Source: Pseudarthrobacter polychromogenes | Lineage (GTDB): Bacteria > Actinomycetota > Actinomycetes > Actinomycetales > Micrococcaceae | Length of the DNA: 64,000 bases | Assembly: GCF_014644495.1 (NCBI RefSeq) | Contig: NZ_BMKU01000001.1 | Span: forward strand, 186,001-250,000 | Direction: 5' to 3' | Shown here: positions 9,666 to 19,067 of the stretch, one piece after another | Layout of the letters: each line of letters starts with the position of its first letter | Position numbering within the stretch: position 1 is the first letter of the stretch | Position numbers and translations under genes: made by a program | Notes under the pieces: model-generated | The model's input: the letters and a program-made list of their open reading frames with translations, nothing else | Told to the model about the DNA's origin: nothing | Database searches by the model: none

Positions 9666-10139
9666 TCAGGCCGTTAGCGTCACCGGTTCATGCCCCACCG
9701 GGAAGTTCACGCTGCGGGCAATGAAGCACACCTGGTTCGCCTCATGGTGCAGCCGGCCGGCCAGCTCCACCTGCGCCGGATCCGCCACCGTAACCGTCGG
9801 GCGCAGCGTTACACTCTCAAACTGGCCGCTGCCGTCCCGGTTCAGCTTCAGCATCCCCGACGCCTCGTCGCGGTAGTCCGTGACCACCACGCCGTGCTTT
9901 ACGGCCACGTGCAGGTAGGAGAGCATATGGCACTGGGACAGGGCCGCCAGGAGCAGCTGCTCCGGGTTGTAGCGCTCCTTGTCCCCGTGGAACGTGGGGT
10001 CCGCTGACCCCTTCAGGACCGGCAGCCCGGGAATCAGGATGTCGTGGTCCCGGGAATAGCCCCGGTAGGAGGACGTCCCCTCACCCGAATTGCCCGTCCA
10101 CTGGACGGTCAGCCCATACCGGTGCTCACTGAGTCCCAT
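9666..10139 (-). CDS. OsmC-family peroxidase-like protein
   Basis: A 157-residue protein with the two redox cysteines expected of OsmC/Ohr: one in L-L-A-A-L-S-Q-C-H-M-L-S-Y-L and one in N-Q-V-C-F-I-A-R, with a conserved Glu in Y-N-P-E-Q-L. OsmC proteins reduce organic hydroperoxides and respond to osmotic or oxidative stress. The S-Q-C-H-M-L form is the actinobacterial subgroup, not Ohr, so substrate and reductant are uncertain. It starts 9 bases after the pepN stop with AGGA upstream, and is probably the second gene of that operon. Confidence 0.9.
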   Translation of the reverse strand: MGLSEHRYGLTVQWTGNSGEGTSSYRGYSRDHDILIPGLPVLKGSADPTFHGDKERYNPEQLLLAALSQCHMLSYLHVAVKHGVVVTDYRDEASGMLKLNRDGSGQFESVTLRPTVTVADPAQVELAGRLHHEANQVCFIARSVNFPVGHEPVTLTA

Positions 10140-10148
10140 CCCGGCGTC

Positions 10149-12716
10149 CTACGCCTCGCCCGGGAGGACATCAGCCGCGCGGGCGCGCAGTGCCCGGGCA
10201 ACGCCGTCGCGGTTTTCCAGCATCATCCGGCGCAGCGCGGCGCTCGCCGGCGGAAGCGCCGCAAGGAAGCCGTCCGTGCGGTCAACGGTCGCCTGGGTGG
10301 TCAGCAGCGCCGGGTAGAGTCCGACGACGATCTGCTGGGCCAGTGCGTGGGTGCGGGTTTCGACGATGCCCGGCACCGCCTCGAAGTACTTCTCGGCGTA
10401 AGGCTCCAGCAGGGTGCGGTCCAGGACCCGCATGAAGCCGGTGACCGCCGAACCCTGGAGCGCGTTGGAGAGTTCGCCTTTGACCACGATGGAGTCCCAG
10501 GCCGCTGCCTTGGCTTCGGGGGTGGGGATGGCAGCTTTGGCAAGGGCCGCTGCATTCTGGCCGCTGGAGGTGTTGTCGCGCTGGAGTTCGGCATCAATGC
10601 CGTCCTGGCCGAGGCGTCCGCCGGCCACCAGGGAGGCCACCAGTTCCCAGCGCAGGTCCTGGTCCACGGCCAGCCCCTCCAAGGTGGCCGAACCGTCCAG
10701 GAGCCCCGCCACCGTGTCCAGCTGGGGCCCGCTGCGGGCCAGCAGTGCAAAGGACTTGACGAACTGCAGCTGCGCGTCGGATCCGCCGGCCACCCCGGAC
10801 GCCAGGTCCCACAGCCGGTCCGCGGCTGCCACCGCGGTGGCCTCGCGGTGCTTCTCCGCAACGTAGAAATTCAGGGTGGTGGCCAGTTGGCGGAGCTGGA
10901 CCAGGATCACCGAGGAATCAGACTCCGCCGCCACATTGGCGAGGACCAGGTCAACGTACCGCCGTGCCGGTGTCTCGCCGTCGCGGGCGGCGTCCCAGGC
11001 CGAGTTCCAGACCAGCGTCCGCGGCAGGCTCTGGCTGAAGTCCTTCAGGTGGGCCGTGGCTGTTGCCAGGGACTTTTCGTCCAGCCGGACCTTGGCGTAG
11101 GCCAGATCGTCATCGTTGACCAGGACCAGGTCCGGCCGGGCAAGCCCCACCAGCCCGGGCACCTCGGTGCGTCCGCCGTCGACATCCAGCTCCTCGCGGT
11201 GCACCCGCTCAAGCTTGCCGGACCCGTTGAGGTTGTAGAAACCCACCGCCAGGCGGTGCGGCCGGATCGTGGGCCACTCCTCAACCGCAGACTGCACAAT
11301 CGCGAAGGACGTGAGCACGCCGTCGCCGTCCACTTCAAGTTCCGGCTTCAGGGTGTTCACCCCGGCGGTTTCCAGCCACTGCCGGCCCCAGGCGTCAAGG
11401 TCGCGGCCGCTAGCCTTCTCCAGTTCCACCAGGAGGTCGCTCAGCTCGGTGTTCTGCCAGGAATGCTTGGCAAAGTATTCACGCACCCCGGCCATGAACT
11501 GTTCCGGGCCAACCCACGCCACCAGCTGGCGGAGGACGGAGGCGCCCTTGGCGTAGGTGATGCCGTCGAAGTTGACCTCGACGTCCTGCAGGTCGTTGAT
11601 CTCGGCAAAGATCGGGTGCGTGGTGGGCAGCTGGTCCTGGCGGTAGGCCCAGGACTTCTCCACGGAGGCGAAGGTGGTCCACGCGCTGGTGAAGGACGTC
11701 GCCTCCACCGCCGCGAGGTGGGACATGTATTCGGCAAAGGACTCGTTGAGCCACAGGTCGTTCCACCAGCGCATAGTCACCAGGTCCCCGAACCACATGT
11801 GGGCGAGCTCGTGCAGCACCGTGATGGCACGGCGTTCGATCTGGGCTTCCGTGACCTTGCTGCGGAAGACGTAGCCTTCCAGGATGGTCACCGCCCCGGC
11901 ATTTTCCATGGCGCCGGCGTTGAACTCCGGAACAAACAGCTGGTCGTACTTCTCGAACGGGTAGGGGCAGCCGAACTGCGCCTCGAAGAATGCGAAGCCC
12001 TGGCGGGTGAGGCCGAAGATGTTCTCGGCGTCCAGGTACTGCATCAGCGACTTCCGGGCGAAGACGCCCAGCGGAATGGTCCGCCCGTCGGAGCTCACTA
12101 CTTCACTGCGCACGGACTGGTAGGGGCCGGCGATCAGCGCCGTGACGTAGGAGGACAGCCTCGGCGTGGGGGAGAAGGACCAGACGGAACGGGCGCCGCC
12201 GTCGTCCCCGGGCGTGGTCTCCAGGGGTGCGGGCGTGGGGGAGTTGGAGATGACGTCCCAGTGCGAGGGCGCGGTGACCGTGAAGGTGAACGCCGCCTTC
12301 AGGTCGGGCTGTTCGAACACGGCGAACATCCGGCGCGAATCCGGAACCTCGAACTGGGTGTACAGGTAGACCTCGTTGTCCACCGGGTCCACGAAGCGGT
12401 GCAGGCCCTCACCGGTGTTCATGTAGGGCGCATCGGCCACGACAGTGAGCTCGTTCTGCTCCGCGAGCTCCGGCAGCTGGATCCTCACGCCGTCGGCCAC
12501 CGCGGCCGGATCCAAGCTCCTGCCGTTCAGGGTGACGCTGTGGACGGCGGAGGTGACGGCGTCAATGAAAGTGGAGGACCCGGGCCTGGCGCTGAACTTC
12601 ACGGTGGTGGTGCTGCCGAAGACGTCTGCGCCGCGGGTCAGGTCCAGGCTGACCTCGTAGGACTCGACGGAAATCAGCTTGGCACGTTCATTGGCTTCAA
12701 CTCGCGTGAGATTCAT
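10149..12716 (-). CDS. pepN: Aminopeptidase N (M1 metallopeptidase)
   Basis: An 855-residue cytosolic zinc aminopeptidase removing N-terminal residues from peptides. Seen: substrate-anchoring motif G-A-M-E-N near residue 265, zinc motif H-E-L-A-H near 300 with the downstream Glu in N-E-S-F-A-E-Y, then the long alpha-helical ERAP1-like C-terminal domain. No signal peptide. The frame is open 21 codons further upstream, but the family start N-L-T-R-V-E-A-N-E-R-A begins at 12716, where GGAGG is about 14 bases away, so the start is fairly but not fully sure. Co-transcribed with the osmC-like gene. Confidence 0.95.
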   Translation of the reverse strand: MNLTRVEANERAKLISVESYEVSLDLTRGADVFGSTTTVKFSARPGSSTFIDAVTSAVHSVTLNGRSLDPAAVADGVRIQLPELAEQNELTVVADAPYMNTGEGLHRFVDPVDNEVYLYTQFEVPDSRRMFAVFEQPDLKAAFTFTVTAPSHWDVISNSPTPAPLETTPGDDGGARSVWSFSPTPRLSSYVTALIAGPYQSVRSEVVSSDGRTIPLGVFARKSLMQYLDAENIFGLTRQGFAFFEAQFGCPYPFEKYDQLFVPEFNAGAMENAGAVTILEGYVFRSKVTEAQIERRAITVLHELAHMWFGDLVTMRWWNDLWLNESFAEYMSHLAAVEATSFTSAWTTFASVEKSWAYRQDQLPTTHPIFAEINDLQDVEVNFDGITYAKGASVLRQLVAWVGPEQFMAGVREYFAKHSWQNTELSDLLVELEKASGRDLDAWGRQWLETAGVNTLKPELEVDGDGVLTSFAIVQSAVEEWPTIRPHRLAVGFYNLNGSGKLERVHREELDVDGGRTEVPGLVGLARPDLVLVNDDDLAYAKVRLDEKSLATATAHLKDFSQSLPRTLVWNSAWDAARDGETPARRYVDLVLANVAAESDSSVILVQLRQLATTLNFYVAEKHREATAVAAADRLWDLASGVAGGSDAQLQFVKSFALLARSGPQLDTVAGLLDGSATLEGLAVDQDLRWELVASLVAGGRLGQDGIDAELQRDNTSSGQNAAALAKAAIPTPEAKAAAWDSIVVKGELSNALQGSAVTGFMRVLDRTLLEPYAEKYFEAVPGIVETRTHALAQQIVVGLYPALLTTQATVDRTDGFLAALPPASAALRRMMLENRDGVARALRARAADVLPGEA

Positions 12717-12883
12717 ACCTGGCACAGGGACCTCCAGAAAGATTGCGTCTGCGCAGCTGGCGGTGCCCAGCGGCGGCACTGCTCATTCTTGCATTCCTTC
12801 AGCGCCGGAAACGTAGCGCGGCTCACAGCGGACGGGGAAAGAGTCAGGACGCCAGGTGCCTGCAGCCGGAGTAGCGTTGGATC

Positions 12884-13903
12884 ATGGGCAAGCTTATGGA
12901 TTCGGTGGACGCCAGGGCGCTGCGCTTCGCCGCAGGGTTTCCGGTGGTCCTTGCCGCCGGTTTTGTGGTGTGCGCCTTCCTGATCCGGCCGGACCTTCCC
13001 GAGCCGCTCGCCGTCAGGTGGACGGACGACGGCGGCGCGGCCTTCGCGCCCTTCGGCACCTATGTGGGGGTGGGGGCGGCGGCGATCGTGGCGGCGGGCT
13101 GGCTGGTCCTCTCCCAGGCTGTGAGCCTCAACAGGCCTGCCATCATGCGACGGATCATGATGGGTGCCGGACTGTTCCTCAGCCTTTTTGTCACCAGCGT
13201 CGTCGCTGCCGGCCTGGTGGGGCAGGCAGGGCTGGCAGATGCCCGGGAATCCCATGTGGACATGACGGTCCTCGCGCTGGGAAGCGGTGCGGCCGTGGCG
13301 CTGGGCGTCATCATCGCCTTCGTTTTCAAGGCCGACCAGCAGTGGTCGCTCGACGATGACCGCGCGTTGCAACTCACCCTCGCCAGGGAAGCGGACCCGG
13401 ACCTGGCGCGGGACAGCATCCGCCTCTGGGTGCACGCCCGCAGTTCGGTCTTCATCATGATCGCCATAGCGTCGCTGTTTCCCTCCGCGCTGATCACGGT
13501 CGCCGTGCCCTGGCTTGGGATGCTTTTGGTGCTCCTCGCAGTGGTGGGCGCCGCCTTCCTGTTTGCCCGGATCAAAGCCGACCGGCAGGGCCTGAAGGTC
13601 CTCCTGGCCGGCATCGTGCCGGTCATGAACGTGCCGGCGGGAGCCATCTCCGGCGCCACGGCGGCAGAAGTGAAGGCGGCAGACTATGGCGGGTGGGGCT
13701 ACCGGCACCACGGCGCAACCTCAGCCATGCTCGTCAGCAGCGGCCCTGCCGTCGTCGTCAGCAAAACTGACGGCCAGCGCCTCGCGGTGAGCGGCGGCAG
13801 CACCGCGTCCGCTGCCAGGCTGGCTGAAGTCTTGACCCGTGTTGCCGCAAGGGCACGCCGCGGAGGGGGAGGCCAGCCACCAGCCGCCCAGCCGGAGTCC
13901 TAG
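12884..13903 (+). CDS. DUF1648-like integral membrane protein
   Basis: A 339-residue protein with an N-terminal transmembrane span followed by L-P-E-P-L-A-V-R-W-T-D-D-G, which resembles the DUF1648 motif found in SdpI-like and related membrane proteins. About five further hydrophobic segments follow (near 60-80, 90-110, 130-150, 190-235), then a cytoplasmic tail with an Ala/Gly/Pro-rich end. The last 100 residues (A-T-S-A-M-L-V-S-S-G-P-A-V-V-V-S-K) could be a small beta domain. Function unknown. A -10 TAGCGT at 12872-12877 is 6 bases before the ATG, pointing to a leaderless transcript divergent from pepN. Confidence 0.8.
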   Translation: MGKLMDSVDARALRFAAGFPVVLAAGFVVCAFLIRPDLPEPLAVRWTDDGGAAFAPFGTYVGVGAAAIVAAGWLVLSQAVSLNRPAIMRRIMMGAGLFLSLFVTSVVAAGLVGQAGLADARESHVDMTVLALGSGAAVALGVIIAFVFKADQQWSLDDDRALQLTLAREADPDLARDSIRLWVHARSSVFIMIAIASLFPSALITVAVPWLGMLLVLLAVVGAAFLFARIKADRQGLKVLLAGIVPVMNVPAGAISGATAAEVKAADYGGWGYRHHGATSAMLVSSGPAVVVSKTDGQRLAVSGGSTASAARLAEVLTRVAARARRGGGGQPPAAQPES

Positions 13904-13983
13904 TATCCTTGACCCTGTTGTCCTGACCCTGGCCTGCGCCGTCCCGGCCGGCTGCCGGCGCCCCAACCGAACGGATTCTGCTC

Positions 13984-14478
13984 GTGACTTCTTCCCCTGC
14001 CTTCCCGCGGGTCCATATCGCCACCGACCACGCAGGCATGGAGCTCAGCGCCCACCTGGTGCAGCACCTGTCCGCCAAGGGATACGAGGTGGTGGACCAC
14101 GGTCCCAAGGCCTACGACGCACAGGATGACTACCCGTCGTTCTGCATCAACGCCGCCCTTGCGGTGGTTGCGGACCAGCAGGCAGGCGTCCACGCCCTGG
14201 GCATCGTGCTGGGCGGCTCGGGCAACGGTGAGCAGATTGCCGCCAACAAGGTCAAAGGCGTTCGTGCCGCCCTGGCCTGGAACCACTCCACCGCCGTCCT
14301 GGCGCGCGAGCACAACGATGCCAATGTTGTTGCCGTTGGCGGCCGCCAGCACACCGTGGCGGAAGCCACCGGGCTCATTGAGGCCTTCCTGGCGGAGCCA
14401 TTCAGCAACGACGAACGGCACGTGCGCCGCATCGGCAAGATCGCCGCCTACGAATCAACCGGCGAGGTTATCGAGTAG
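13984..14478 (+). CDS. rpiB: Ribose-5-phosphate isomerase B
   Basis: A 164-residue RpiB/LacA-fold enzyme interconverting ribose-5-phosphate and ribulose-5-phosphate. The N-terminal I-A-T-D-H-A-G-M-E-L phosphate site and the loop G-G-S-G-N-G-E-Q-I-A-A-N-K are clear. In the E. coli enzyme a Cys starts this loop; here it is Gly and a Glu follows, as in the mycobacterial enzymes that use Glu as the catalytic base. GTG start at 13984. The stop overlaps the next gene's start by one base, so rpiB and nei are translated from one message. Confidence 0.94.
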   Translation: MTSSPAFPRVHIATDHAGMELSAHLVQHLSAKGYEVVDHGPKAYDAQDDYPSFCINAALAVVADQQAGVHALGIVLGGSGNGEQIAANKVKGVRAALAWNHSTAVLAREHNDANVVAVGGRQHTVAEATGLIEAFLAEPFSNDERHVRRIGKIAAYESTGEVIE

Positions 14479-15413
14479 TGCCTGAAGGGCATTCCGTCCG
14501 CAGGCTGGCGCGCCAGTTCGGGGACGTCTTCGGCGGCCGGCGGCTCAGTGTGTCCAGTCCGCAGGGCAGGTTCAGCGCAGGTGCCGCACTGCTGGACGGG
14601 CACACGCTCCTCGCGGCCGAAGCGCACGGCAAGCACCTGTTCCTGCACTTCGACAACGCCCTGGTGTTGCACGTGCACCTTGGGCTGTACGGGGCCTGGA
14701 GCTTCGGCGGCGACAGCACTTTCGCCGGATCGTCCAGCATCGGAGCGCCGCGCCGCGTGGGGGAGCAGGAGACCTTCGCGGACGGAAACGACGACGACGC
14801 CTACGCCGGTCCGCCGGCGCCGGTAGGCGCCGTGCGGGTCAGGCTTGCCGCCTCGAACGGCTGGGCCGACCTCCGGGGTGCCACCACGTGCGAAGCCATC
14901 ACCCTGGCCGAGACTGACATGGTGCGGGCCCGGCTGGGGCCGGATCCGCTGGTCAACCGCCGGGGCGACGCCGGGCGTTTCGCCGCGAACCTCCACAGCC
15001 GCAAGGCACCCGTGGCCGCACTCCTGATGGACCAGAAGATCATTGCCGGCGTGGGCAACGTGTACCGGGCGGAAGTCCTGTTCCGCCGGCGGCTCGACCC
15101 CTGGCTGCCGGGCAGCAACCTTGCGGACAGTGAGGCACGGAAGCTGTGGCGCGACGTCGTCTCCGTGATGAACGACGGCGTCGCCGACGGCAGGATCATC
15201 ACCACGACGCCCCGCTACTGGACGGGAAACGGCAAGTCGCCCAAACCCGCAGCGGAAGCCGCCGCGCTGAAAAGCGGCACCTTTCCCGCCCGGGACAACG
15301 CGCATTTTGTGTACAAGCGTGACGGATTGCCCTGCCGGGTGTGCCGCTCCACGGTGCTGGCCGCAGAACTGGTGGGCCGCAAGCTGTACTGGTGCCCGTC
15401 CTGCCAGTCCTGA
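14478..15413 (+). CDS. nei: Fpg/Nei-family DNA glycosylase/AP lyase
   Basis: A 311-residue base-excision repair enzyme. After removal of the initiator Met the N-terminus is P-E-G-H-S, with catalytic Pro and Glu; His at the fifth position rather than Ser/Thr points to the Nei2 type. The H2TH region (about residues 160-240, K-I-I-A-G-V-G-N-V-Y) and a C-terminal zinc finger C-R-V-C ... C-P-S-C are intact. The enzyme excises oxidised pyrimidines. GTG start overlaps the rpiB stop. An insertion-like stretch near 80-110 (E-Q-E-T-F-A-D-G-N-D-D-D) is typical of actinobacterial forms. Confidence 0.93.
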   Translation: MPEGHSVRRLARQFGDVFGGRRLSVSSPQGRFSAGAALLDGHTLLAAEAHGKHLFLHFDNALVLHVHLGLYGAWSFGGDSTFAGSSSIGAPRRVGEQETFADGNDDDAYAGPPAPVGAVRVRLAASNGWADLRGATTCEAITLAETDMVRARLGPDPLVNRRGDAGRFAANLHSRKAPVAALLMDQKIIAGVGNVYRAEVLFRRRLDPWLPGSNLADSEARKLWRDVVSVMNDGVADGRIITTTPRYWTGNGKSPKPAAEAAALKSGTFPARDNAHFVYKRDGLPCRVCRSTVLAAELVGRKLYWCPSCQS

Positions 15414-15554
15414 ACACGGCGCCGGTGGTCCAGGGGCGAACCGGACTGGGGCACTTCGGCACGGACACGCCGTCTTCCGCCGCAGATTGCGGCACCTGAG
15501 CCCTCAAAGCGCCCCACGATGGCTTGCCGGTGCCGTCGTTTTTAGGACATGAAA

Positions 15555-15578
15555 AAGGCCCCTCAACTGAGGGGCCTT
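15555..15578 (-). terminator. Terminator after tRNA-Gly
   Basis: A 10-bp stem (15555-15564 with 15569-15578) with a 4-base loop lies just past the tRNA-Gly 3' end and is followed, in that direction, by T residues (bottom strand of the A run at 15552-15556). Confidence 0.8.
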
Positions 15579-15584
15579 CATTTC

Positions 15585-15658
15585 TGGAGGGGACGACGGG
15601 AATCGAACCCGCGTAATCAGTTTGGAAGACTGAGGCTTTACCATTAAGCTACGTCCCC
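15585..15658 (-). tRNA. tRNA-Gly (anticodon UCC)
   Basis: Bottom-strand cloverleaf with acceptor GGGGACG/CGTCCCC, anticodon loop CTTCCAA giving UCC, T-loop TTCGATT and an encoded CCA end. It decodes GGA and GGG. Confidence 0.96.
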
Positions 15659-15757
15659 GGAAGAAGCTGCATCTGCAACATTAGCAGGCCTGCGACTTCG
15701 GGCTGGCTGTTCAAGCCGGATACAACTAAACCTAATCCATGGCCTACGTGTCAAATG

Positions 15758-15786
15758 TGCAAACTCGCCGCGTATGACCGTAGACT
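15758..15786 (+). promoter_or_regulatory. Probable promoter of tRNA-Pro (and perhaps tig)
   Basis: TGCAAA at 15758-15763 and TAGACT at 15781-15786 are 17 bases apart and place a transcription start about 8 bases before the tRNA. Confidence 0.45.
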
Positions 15787-15800
15787 TGCCTGTGCACTTA

Positions 15801-15875
15801 CGGGGTGTAGCTCAGCTTGGCTAGAGCGCCTGCTTTGGGAGCAGGAAGTCGCAGGTTCAAATCCTGTCACCCCGA
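15801..15875 (+). tRNA. tRNA-Pro (anticodon UGG)
   Basis: Cloverleaf with acceptor CGGGGTG/CACCCCG, anticodon loop TTTGGGA giving UGG, and T-loop TTCAAAT. CCA is not encoded. No hairpin terminator is seen between it and trigger factor 81 bases downstream. Confidence 0.96.
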
Positions 15876-15956
15876 CTCTGCGGCCCGGACCTGTTGGCCT
15901 GGGCAAAACATTGCGTTTGCAGAAACCCATCCCACAAACCCAGGAGTACTTAGACC

Positions 15957-17336
15957 GTGAAGAGCGCTGTCGAGAACCTCACCCCCACGCGGGTCAAGCT
16001 CAATGTTGAGGTCCCCTTTGAGGAATTGAAGCCCAGCATCGACTCGGCCTACAAGACCGTTGCTTCGCAGATCCAGGTCCCTGGCTTCCGTAAGGGCAAG
16101 GTACCGGCAAAGCTCATCGACCAGCGCGTTGGCCGCGGCTACGTCCTGGAGACTGCCATCAACGAAGGCCTCAACGGCTGGTACCAGGCTGCCGTGCAGG
16201 AATCCGGCATCCGTCCCCTGAGCCGTCCCGAGGTTGAAATCACCGAGGTTCCGGACCCGTCGGCTACCGACGGCGGCCTGAAGTTCGCTGCCGAGGTTGA
16301 CGTCCGTCCCGAGATCGAACTCCCGGACTACGCAGGCATCAAGGTTGAGGTTGCAGCCGCCGAATCGTCCGAAGCAGACGTGGACACGGCCCTCGACGAA
16401 CTGCGCGGCCGCTTCGGCACGCTCAAGTCGGTCGAGCGCCCCGCTGCCGACGGTGACTTCCTCACCATCGACATCACCGCCACCATCGACGGCGAAGAGG
16501 TTGACTCCGCCGCCGGCCTGTCCTACCAGGTTGGTGCCGGCACCATGCTCGACGGACTCGACGAAGCCGTCACCGGCCTCAGCGCCGATGAGGACGCCAT
16601 CTTCAACACCACCCTGGTGGGCGGTGACCACGCCGGCGAAGAGGCCCAGGTCAAGGTTGTTGTGAAGGCCGTCAAGGAGCGCGAACTCCCCGAGGCAAAC
16701 GACGACTTCGCCCAGCTCGCTTCCGAGTTCGACACCCTGGCCGAACTCCGCGAGGACCTGGCCAAGCAGGCTGCCGACTCCAAGGTTGTTGAGCAGGGCG
16801 TCGAGGCCCGCGACAAGGTACTGGACAAGCTCGTTGAGCTCGTTGAGGTTCCCGTTCCGGATTCCGTGGTCGAGGAGCAGCTCGAAGCCCACTTCAAGGA
16901 GGGCAACGGACACGGTGAAGGCGAGCACGACACCGAGGAACACCGCGAAGAGGTCCGCGCCAACACGGCCCGTGCCTTCCAGAACGAAATCATCCTCGAC
17001 GCCATTGCCGAGAAGGAAGAAGTCAACGTCAGCCAGAACGAGCTGATCGACTACATCGTCACCACGGCAAGCCAGTACGGCATGGACCCGAACCAGTTCG
17101 CCCAGATCATCGACCAGAGCGGCCAGGTGCCCATGATGGTCTCCGAGGTCCGCCGCCGCAAGGCGCTGGCTGTTGTCCTCGGCCAGGCCGAGGTCACTGA
17201 CACCGAGGGCAAGGCTGTCGACCTCAGCGACTTCGTGCGCCCCGGCGGCGAAGAGGAAGCTCCGGCAGCCGAGGCTGTTGAAGTTGAAACCGAAGAGAGC
17301 GCAGCTGACGAGGACAAGGCAGAGGCCAAGGCCTAG
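15957..17336 (+). CDS. tig: Trigger factor, ribosome-bound chaperone and prolyl isomerase
   Basis: A 459-residue protein with the three trigger-factor parts: N-terminal ribosome-binding domain (residues 1-115, with the G-F-R-K-G-K-V-P docking loop near 42), FKBP-type PPIase domain (about 155-245, D-G-D-F-L-T-I-D), and a helical C-terminal chaperone domain, followed by an acidic Glu/Ala tail of about 40 residues usual in actinobacteria. It shields nascent chains at the ribosome exit. GTG start at 15957 with AGGAG at 15942-15946. Lies directly upstream of the clp cluster, a conserved arrangement. Confidence 0.97.
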   Translation: MKSAVENLTPTRVKLNVEVPFEELKPSIDSAYKTVASQIQVPGFRKGKVPAKLIDQRVGRGYVLETAINEGLNGWYQAAVQESGIRPLSRPEVEITEVPDPSATDGGLKFAAEVDVRPEIELPDYAGIKVEVAAAESSEADVDTALDELRGRFGTLKSVERPAADGDFLTIDITATIDGEEVDSAAGLSYQVGAGTMLDGLDEAVTGLSADEDAIFNTTLVGGDHAGEEAQVKVVVKAVKERELPEANDDFAQLASEFDTLAELREDLAKQAADSKVVEQGVEARDKVLDKLVELVEVPVPDSVVEEQLEAHFKEGNGHGEGEHDTEEHREEVRANTARAFQNEIILDAIAEKEEVNVSQNELIDYIVTTASQYGMDPNQFAQIIDQSGQVPMMVSEVRRRKALAVVLGQAEVTDTEGKAVDLSDFVRPGGEEEAPAAEAVEVETEESAADEDKAEAKA

Positions 17337-17355
17337 GCTTTAGGACGCGCCGCCT

Positions 17356-17389
17356 AAGGGCCCCCGGATCACACGATCCGGGGGCCCTT
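17356..17389 (+). terminator. Terminator after tig
   Basis: A 15-bp perfect stem (17356-17370 with 17375-17389), 4-base loop, begins 19 bases after the tig stop and separates it from the clp genes. Confidence 0.8.
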
Positions 17390-17543
17390 CGCGTTAAAAT
17401 CCGGCCGCTGCCGGACCTGCCCGGCCGATCGTGCGCCGTCAGCGAACAGCCGCGGCTGCGCGAACAAAACGCCGGTGAAACCGGTTAGTGTCCAAGTAGT
17501 GATTTTCAGTGATGTCACCGTCACCAGCGAGAGGTTAGTACAC

Positions 17544-18194
17544 ATGTCACAGCACCCAGAGTCCCCCCGGATGGCGACTGTCGATCCTGCAGCCCAGGAC
17601 AACTACATCTACAACCGGCTCCTCAAGGAGCGGATCATCTGGCTCGGCTCAGAGGTGCGTGACGACAACGCCAATGCCATCTGCTCGCAGCTGCTGCTCC
17701 TGTCCGCGGAGAACCCGGAAAAGGACATCTACCTTTACATCAACTCACCGGGCGGCTCCGTGACCGCCGGCATGGCCATCTACGACACCATGCAGTTCAT
17801 CCCGAACGACGTCGTGACGGTTGCCACCGGCCTCGCTGCATCCATGGGGCAGTTCCTGCTCTCGTCCGGCACCAAGGGCAAGCGCTATGCCACCCCGAAC
17901 GCCCGCGTCCTGATGCACCAGCCGTCGGGCGGCATTGGCGGCACGGCCTCTGACATCAAGATCCAGGCCGAGCTCATCCTCCACATGAAGAAGGTCATGG
18001 CCGAACTGACTGCCGAGCAGACCGGGCAGACCGTTGAGACCATCCTCAAGGACAACGACCGTGACAAGTGGTTCACGGCCACCGAAGCGCTTGAGTACGG
18101 CTTCTTCGACAAGATTGCCGCCCACGCCGGTTCGGTGTCAGGTGGCGGCGGAACTGCCAACGGAACCTCCGGCGAGTCAGCGTCCGAGAAGTAA
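17544..18194 (+). CDS. clpP1: ATP-dependent Clp protease proteolytic subunit 1
   Basis: A 216-residue serine protease subunit. Catalytic Ser100 (G-L-A-A-S-M-G-Q), His125 (L-M-H-Q-P-S-G-G) and an Asp near 174 (N-D-R-D-K-W) are all present. In actinobacteria ClpP1 and ClpP2 each form a heptamer and stack into one mixed 14-mer fed by ClpX or ClpC. The C-terminus is a Gly/Ser-rich tail. The frame is open 23 codons upstream, but ATG 17544 has GAGAGG at the right distance. The next gene starts 38 bases after its stop. Confidence 0.96.
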   Translation: MSQHPESPRMATVDPAAQDNYIYNRLLKERIIWLGSEVRDDNANAICSQLLLLSAENPEKDIYLYINSPGGSVTAGMAIYDTMQFIPNDVVTVATGLAASMGQFLLSSGTKGKRYATPNARVLMHQPSGGIGGTASDIKIQAELILHMKKVMAELTAEQTGQTVETILKDNDRDKWFTATEALEYGFFDKIAAHAGSVSGGGGTANGTSGESASEK

Positions 18195-18232
18195 CCCGGC
18201 ATTTAGAACACTTAGATCAGGAGCACCAAAAA

Positions 18233-18892
18233 ATGACCTACAACTTCGGATCGACTGCCGGCAACCTCCCGACCAGCCGCTACGTCCTGCCCCAGTTCGA
18301 AGAGCGCACACCGTACGGTTTCAAGCGCCAGGACCCTTACACCAAGCTCTTCGAGGACCGCATCATCTTCCTCGGTGTCCAGGTGGATGATGCCTCCGCC
18401 GATGACGTCATGGCCCAGCTGCTGGTCCTCGAGTCCACCGACCCGGACCGCGACATCACGCTGTACATCAACTCCCCGGGCGGTTCCTTCACCGCCATGA
18501 CGGCCATCTACGACACCATGCAGTACATCCGGCCGGAGATCCAGACGGTATGCCTGGGCCAGGCTGCAAGCGCCGCGGCGGTCCTGCTGGCGGCAGGTAC
18601 TCCCGGCAAGCGCCTTGCCCTGCCCAATGCCCGGGTCCTGATCCACCAGCCGGCCCTGTCCGGCGGCCAGGGCGGCCAGGCCTCGGACCTCGAAATCCAG
18701 GCTGCCGAAGTCATGCGCATGCGCTCATGGCTCGAGGACACGCTGGCACACCACTCCGGACGGACGTCGGAGCAGGTCAACAACGACATCGAGCGCGACA
18801 AGATCCTCACGGCCGCGGAAGCCCAGACGTACGGCCTGATCGACCAGGTCCTGGATTCCCGCAAGATCAAACCGCAGGCAATCACCAGGTAG
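18233..18892 (+). CDS. clpP2: ATP-dependent Clp protease proteolytic subunit 2
   Basis: A 219-residue ClpP paralog with catalytic Ser113 (G-Q-A-A-S-A-A-A) and His138 (V-L-I-H-Q-P). Its N-terminus is longer than that of ClpP1 ([13 protein letters not shown]), a region that in related bacteria forms the axial gate docking the ATPase. It follows clpP1 in the same operon with AGGAGC upstream of the ATG. In species studied, this pair is needed for growth and the two subunits are active only together. Confidence 0.96.
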   Translation: MTYNFGSTAGNLPTSRYVLPQFEERTPYGFKRQDPYTKLFEDRIIFLGVQVDDASADDVMAQLLVLESTDPDRDITLYINSPGGSFTAMTAIYDTMQYIRPEIQTVCLGQAASAAAVLLAAGTPGKRLALPNARVLIHQPALSGGQGGQASDLEIQAAEVMRMRSWLEDTLAHHSGRTSEQVNNDIERDKILTAAEAQTYGLIDQVLDSRKIKPQAITR

Positions 18893-19067
18893 CGGTAAAG
18901 TAATGGGCCGGTGGGGCCAATCAATTGGCCCCACCGGCCTTTTCCTTCCACCCTGGGAAGCTAATGTGACCTAGAGTGGATGTTGTCACAACCGGTCCAT
19001 GCAGGCTGGTGAAGATTCCAGCAACGGTGCGAGGCTGCCTGGCAGCAAGATACTAAGGGGTTCACAT

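Noticed and set aside
10044-12983. 979-codon open frame on the plus strand
   Set aside because: Antisense shadow of pepN, caused by high G+C codon use; no family features.
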